Positions 5,798-8,443 of a stretch of DNA of 8,443 nucleotides are shown one piece after another. Positions within the stretch are counted from its first letter, which is position 1, and each line of letters begins with the position of its first letter. The position numbers and the translations under genes are program-made. Below the pieces are notes generated by a model. The model searched no databases. It was not told where the DNA came from and saw only the letters and a program-made list of their open reading frames with translations. The stretch lies in contig JAAYTC010000343.1 in NCBI GenBank assembly GCA_012518155.1, forward strand, positions 1 through 8,443, in the 5' to 3' direction. This DNA comes from Bacteroidales bacterium (GTDB lineage: Bacteria > Bacteroidota > Bacteroidia > Bacteroidales > Dysgonomonadaceae).

Positions 5798-7687
5798 ATG
5801 AAAAAAACAGTAAGTTATGTATGGGTGCTATTGAGCGCGGTAGTTCTTTTTAGCTGTGTCGATGGTTACGACGACAGCTTTTTAAAAACGGAGATCGAAA
5901 AGATCAAGGAAGAAATCAGCTCCCTGAAAACACAGGTATCCACGTTGGAGACGGTGGTAGACGCGTTGAACGAGGGGAAAGTTATCACGAATGTGGAAGC
6001 ACTCAGCGGCGACAAAGGACATAAGATCACTTTTAACGATGGTGTATCCATCGAGATTCTTAATGGCGAGGATGCCCCTGTTATTGGGATTCAGGAATTA
6101 GAAGGCGTTTATTATTGGGTGATCACGACCAATGGAAACACAGCGTTCCTGGTAGATAAGAATGACAACAAGCTGCCCGTGTCTGGCAAAGACGGCGAAA
6201 CACCCGTACTGGCCATCGACGAGGGAGGGTATTGGACGGTAAACGGTGCCCGGGTGAAAGACGGTAATGATAAAAAAATCAAGGCACAAGGCGACTCTTT
6301 TTTTAAAGGCATCGAAGAAAACGAGGAGTCCGTTATCTTTATCCTGGCCGATGACACCACCTTCGAAATCGCAAAATCCATGGGAACTTACTTGAGGTTT
6401 CAAGAGGCTTCCTCTATTTTTAACGCGGGTCAAACCAAGAGAATTTCATTCCAGTATGCCAATCTGGAGGCGCTTGAAATTGTGTCGCAGCCGGAAGGGT
6501 GGAGCATCAATATCCATGTTCCGCAAATGTACATGAACGTAACCGCCGCGAGCGAAGGGTACGGGGCTAAAGATATCAAGCTGCAAGGAATCGATCAAAA
6601 CGGGCTTACCTATCAGGCGATCATCAAGGTAAGCATCATGGGCAGCGGGTACACGGCTGCCGAAGGCGTTTTTGTGCTGAACGAGGGAAACATGACCACC
6701 GAAAACGGCTCCCTGATATACATCGCCCCCGACGGGCAAATATATGACCGTGTATATAACAACGCGAACGGGGCCGCATTAGGAAGCGTGTCGCAAGATA
6801 TCTTTATTGATGGCGACAAAATGTACATCATCTCCCAGAATGGAAAAACCAACCCGTTGGGATTAGGGTTTGAGAACGATGGTATGCTCATCGTGGCCAA
6901 CAGTGAGACCTTGCAGAAGGTGGCTTCCTACACCGATGAACTCACCACGTTATCTTGGCCTTCGCACGTGGCTGTGTTGGACGAAGAGCACATCTTTATC
7001 CGGGATAATGCGGGCGTTTACCGCTTTAACAGTGCCAACGAAGAGTTACAATTGATTTCCGGTTCCGCACGTGCCGCTAAAAACCGGATGGCGGTCGTGA
7101 ATGATAAGGTGTTCTTCTATGTCGGAAGAAATTTATCGGTAATCGAGAAAAACAACGACGCGGTCAGCGCGACAATTGATATGGGAGCCACTATCAGTGG
7201 CATCGAGAAGTCGAAAGACGGGCACCTATGGGTAGCTACTACCGGATCACCCCATAAGATATCAAAGATAAATAGCACTGACTATTCCCTGATAAGAGCC
7301 AACGAGATCACCGTCGGGACAGTAGCCAGCGGGGTATTTGCCACGCCGGGAATCACGACTAAGGGCGACACCATCTACTATGGAGGAAGTAGCATGAGCA
7401 TCTACCGCCATATCTTTACTACCGGAGATAGCGAGGAGATGATTAATAAGGCAGAGCTCAAGGCTCTGGTGCCCGATGCCACCATGGTGTATAACTCGAT
7501 GGCGGTACATCCCATTACGGGAAGGGTATACCTGAACACCATAAAAGGGTATGGATGGGATTTCAAGATCAACAATATCAGTGTGTTCGACTTCGATGAT
7601 GAAGCGGCAGCCTCGGTGTTGCATACCAACTACCGTAACTACACCAGTTTCCCGGCAGGCATCTTCTTCCCTTATAACTTCAAGTAA
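5798..7687 (+). CDS. DUF4988 plus DUF5074-type beta-propeller lipoprotein
   Basis: This 629-residue lipoprotein has lipobox VLFSC (Cys20). A predicted coiled coil follows (about 28-60, heptad-rich KTEIEKIKEEISSLKTQVST), then a DUF4988 region (about 61-190) with ITFNDGVSIEILNGEDAPVI, YYWVITTNG and PVSGKDGETPVL motifs. After an Ig-like segment (about 198-281) comes a YncE/DUF5074-like propeller (about 287-629) opening with EGVFVLNEGNMTTENGSLIY. That opening matches BtuG's LLNEGNMGTNKATLDYY, so the propeller is a distant BtuG relative on a long stalk. It lies 37 bases after the previous gene, with an A-rich start context (ACTAAAAATAAA). A role in surface corrinoid binding is inferred from the shared transcript and propeller type; a different ligand is possible. 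The domain calls are from motif recognition. Confidence 0.87.
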   Translation: MKKTVSYVWVLLSAVVLFSCVDGYDDSFLKTEIEKIKEEISSLKTQVSTLETVVDALNEGKVITNVEALSGDKGHKITFNDGVSIEILNGEDAPVIGIQELEGVYYWVITTNGNTAFLVDKNDNKLPVSGKDGETPVLAIDEGGYWTVNGARVKDGNDKKIKAQGDSFFKGIEENEESVIFILADDTTFEIAKSMGTYLRFQEASSIFNAGQTKRISFQYANLEALEIVSQPEGWSINIHVPQMYMNVTAASEGYGAKDIKLQGIDQNGLTYQAIIKVSIMGSGYTAAEGVFVLNEGNMTTENGSLIYIAPDGQIYDRVYNNANGAALGSVSQDIFIDGDKMYIISQNGKTNPLGLGFENDGMLIVANSETLQKVASYTDELTTLSWPSHVAVLDEEHIFIRDNAGVYRFNSANEELQLISGSARAAKNRMAVVNDKVFFYVGRNLSVIEKNNDAVSATIDMGATISGIEKSKDGHLWVATTGSPHKISKINSTDYSLIRANEITVGTVASGVFATPGITTKGDTIYYGGSSMSIYRHIFTTGDSEEMINKAELKALVPDATMVYNSMAVHPITGRVYLNTIKGYGWDFKINNISVFDFDDEAAASVLHTNYRNYTSFPAGIFFPYNFK

Positions 7688-7754
7688 CCCGTAAAGAGGT
7701 TGCCTAAATGTTGGTGCGGGTCTACAGCCTGTGCAATAAAAACTTGATAAAATA

Positions 7755-8443
7755 ATGAATAAAATAACGCTATTCTTTCTTTTAGGGCTTATCATTCTTA
7801 CATCATGCGAAAAGGATGAGCCGATTGAGACGTTCGACCCCCTGTTTACCATCGATATGGAAACAGAGGCGCTCTCCTTCCCCACCGAGGGGGGAACACA
7901 TTCATTCGAACTTGAAAGCAATGAAAACTGGTCGATCGGTGATGTGCCCGACTGGATCCTCGTGAAGGTGGAAGATAACGGGCCCTCTACCCGAAGCACC
8001 ACCTATGCCGACGGAAAAAAGATCGTCACGCTGACCATAACACCAAACACCCAACACACCGGCCGTGTGGCGGAGATCGTCATGACTTCCGCTTCCGGCA
8101 CCGTTGCCCGGCTGACAATCACGCAGGATAAAAAACCGGAACTACGCGGTTACTGGATCCTGAGTGAAGGATACGCCAACAGCAACAACAGCGAATTGGC
8201 ATGGTATGATGCCGCTACCGGTGAGCTTTCCACGAAACAGTTCGCCGCTATCAACGGCATGCCGCTGGGCGACACCGGAAACGACTTGCAGGTTTACGGC
8301 AGCAAGATGTATTGCGTGGTGACCGGTCCCGGGTTCGGGGCAACATCCGAAGAAGGGACAAGTTACATCGAGGTGATTGATCCTTCCAACGGGAAGTCCA
8401 TTAAACGAATCCCCTTTACCGACGCCGAAGGTAACCCGGCAAA
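7755..8443 (+). CDS. BACON plus beta-propeller lipoprotein, 3' truncated by window end
   Basis: The frame is open from ATG 7755 to the window end, giving 229 codons plus two bases. The signal peptide ends in lipobox ILTSC (Cys18), followed by EKDE, an acidic stretch like surface-export signals. Residues about 38-124 look like a BACON domain: LSFPTEGGTHSFELESNENW, a DWI motif, and a closing RLTITQ strand. A propeller then begins at about 130 with GYWILSEGYANSNNSELAWY, and GDTGNDLQVYGSKMYCVV (172-189) parallels BtuG GDVGNDIGIYNDKLWAVI. The missing part should be roughly 250-300 residues if the propeller is complete. The start is the first ATG giving a signal peptide and follows an A-rich stretch; the gap from the previous gene is 67 bases. 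It is a likely further BtuG-like surface protein, ligand unproven. Confidence 0.85.
   Translation, partial: MNKITLFFLLGLIILTSCEKDEPIETFDPLFTIDMETEALSFPTEGGTHSFELESNENWSIGDVPDWILVKVEDNGPSTRSTTYADGKKIVTLTITPNTQHTGRVAEIVMTSASGTVARLTITQDKKPELRGYWILSEGYANSNNSELAWYDAATGELSTKQFAAINGMPLGDTGNDLQVYGSKMYCVVTGPGFGATSEEGTSYIEVIDPSNGKSIKRIPFTDAEGNPA

Noticed and set aside
7688..7754. Possible terminator or promoter between the fourth and fifth genes
   Set aside because: GGTGCGGGTC and GCCTGTGC look GC-rich but do not form a convincing stem, there is no following T-run, and TAAATGTTG misses the TAnnTTTG consensus.
7262..8002. Open frame of 246 codons on the - strand spanning the 7688-7754 gap
   Set aside because: It runs opposite the ends of two well-supported lipoprotein genes and encodes no recognisable domain or signal peptide.
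1..8443. CRISPR array, tRNA, rRNA, insertion sequence or phage gene
   Set aside because: No regularly spaced repeats, cloverleaf-like segments, transposase or integrase motifs, or terminal inverted repeats were seen on either strand.

Overview
The window reads as the start of a cobalamin (vitamin B12/corrinoid) scavenging operon from a member of the Bacteroidota, most likely order Bacteroidales. The grounds are an exact TAnnTTTG promoter element, A-rich rather than Shine-Dalgarno translation starts, a TonB-dependent receptor paired with surface lipoproteins, and typical Bacteroidales domains (DUF4988, DUF5074-type propellers, BACON, PKD). The genus cannot be fixed from the sequence; the balanced GC content would suit a Parabacteroides- or Dysgonomonadaceae-like organism, but this is a guess.

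Layout. Bases 1-410 are a non-coding control region: a -7 promoter element at 4-11, a complete cobalamin riboswitch aptamer at about 19-250, and a 160-base expression platform ending in a hairpin that abuts the first start codon. Five genes follow on the + strand, with gaps of only 37-67 bases and no visible internal promoter or terminator. They are a BtuB-type TonB-dependent outer-membrane transporter (411-2651), a BtuG-type beta-propeller lipoprotein (2718-3893), a lipoprotein with two PKD repeats and an unassigned C-terminal domain (3955-5760), a DUF4988 plus DUF5074-type propeller lipoprotein (5798-7687), and a BACON plus propeller lipoprotein that runs off the window (7755-8443).

How the genes work together. 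When intracellular cobalamin is low the riboswitch should permit expression. By analogy with characterised Bacteroides loci, BtuG on the cell surface captures the corrinoid and hands it to BtuB, which imports it using TonB energy. The three further lipoproteins share the riboswitch transcript and are therefore probably accessory corrinoid-capture or processing proteins. Two of them carry propellers that align at the start with BtuG but sit on different stalk domains. This set of three divergent propellers plus one unassigned domain is the most interesting feature here; their ligands are inferred, not shown. No inner-membrane BtuCDF-type transporter or corrinoid-remodelling gene lies in the window, and the operon probably continues downstream.
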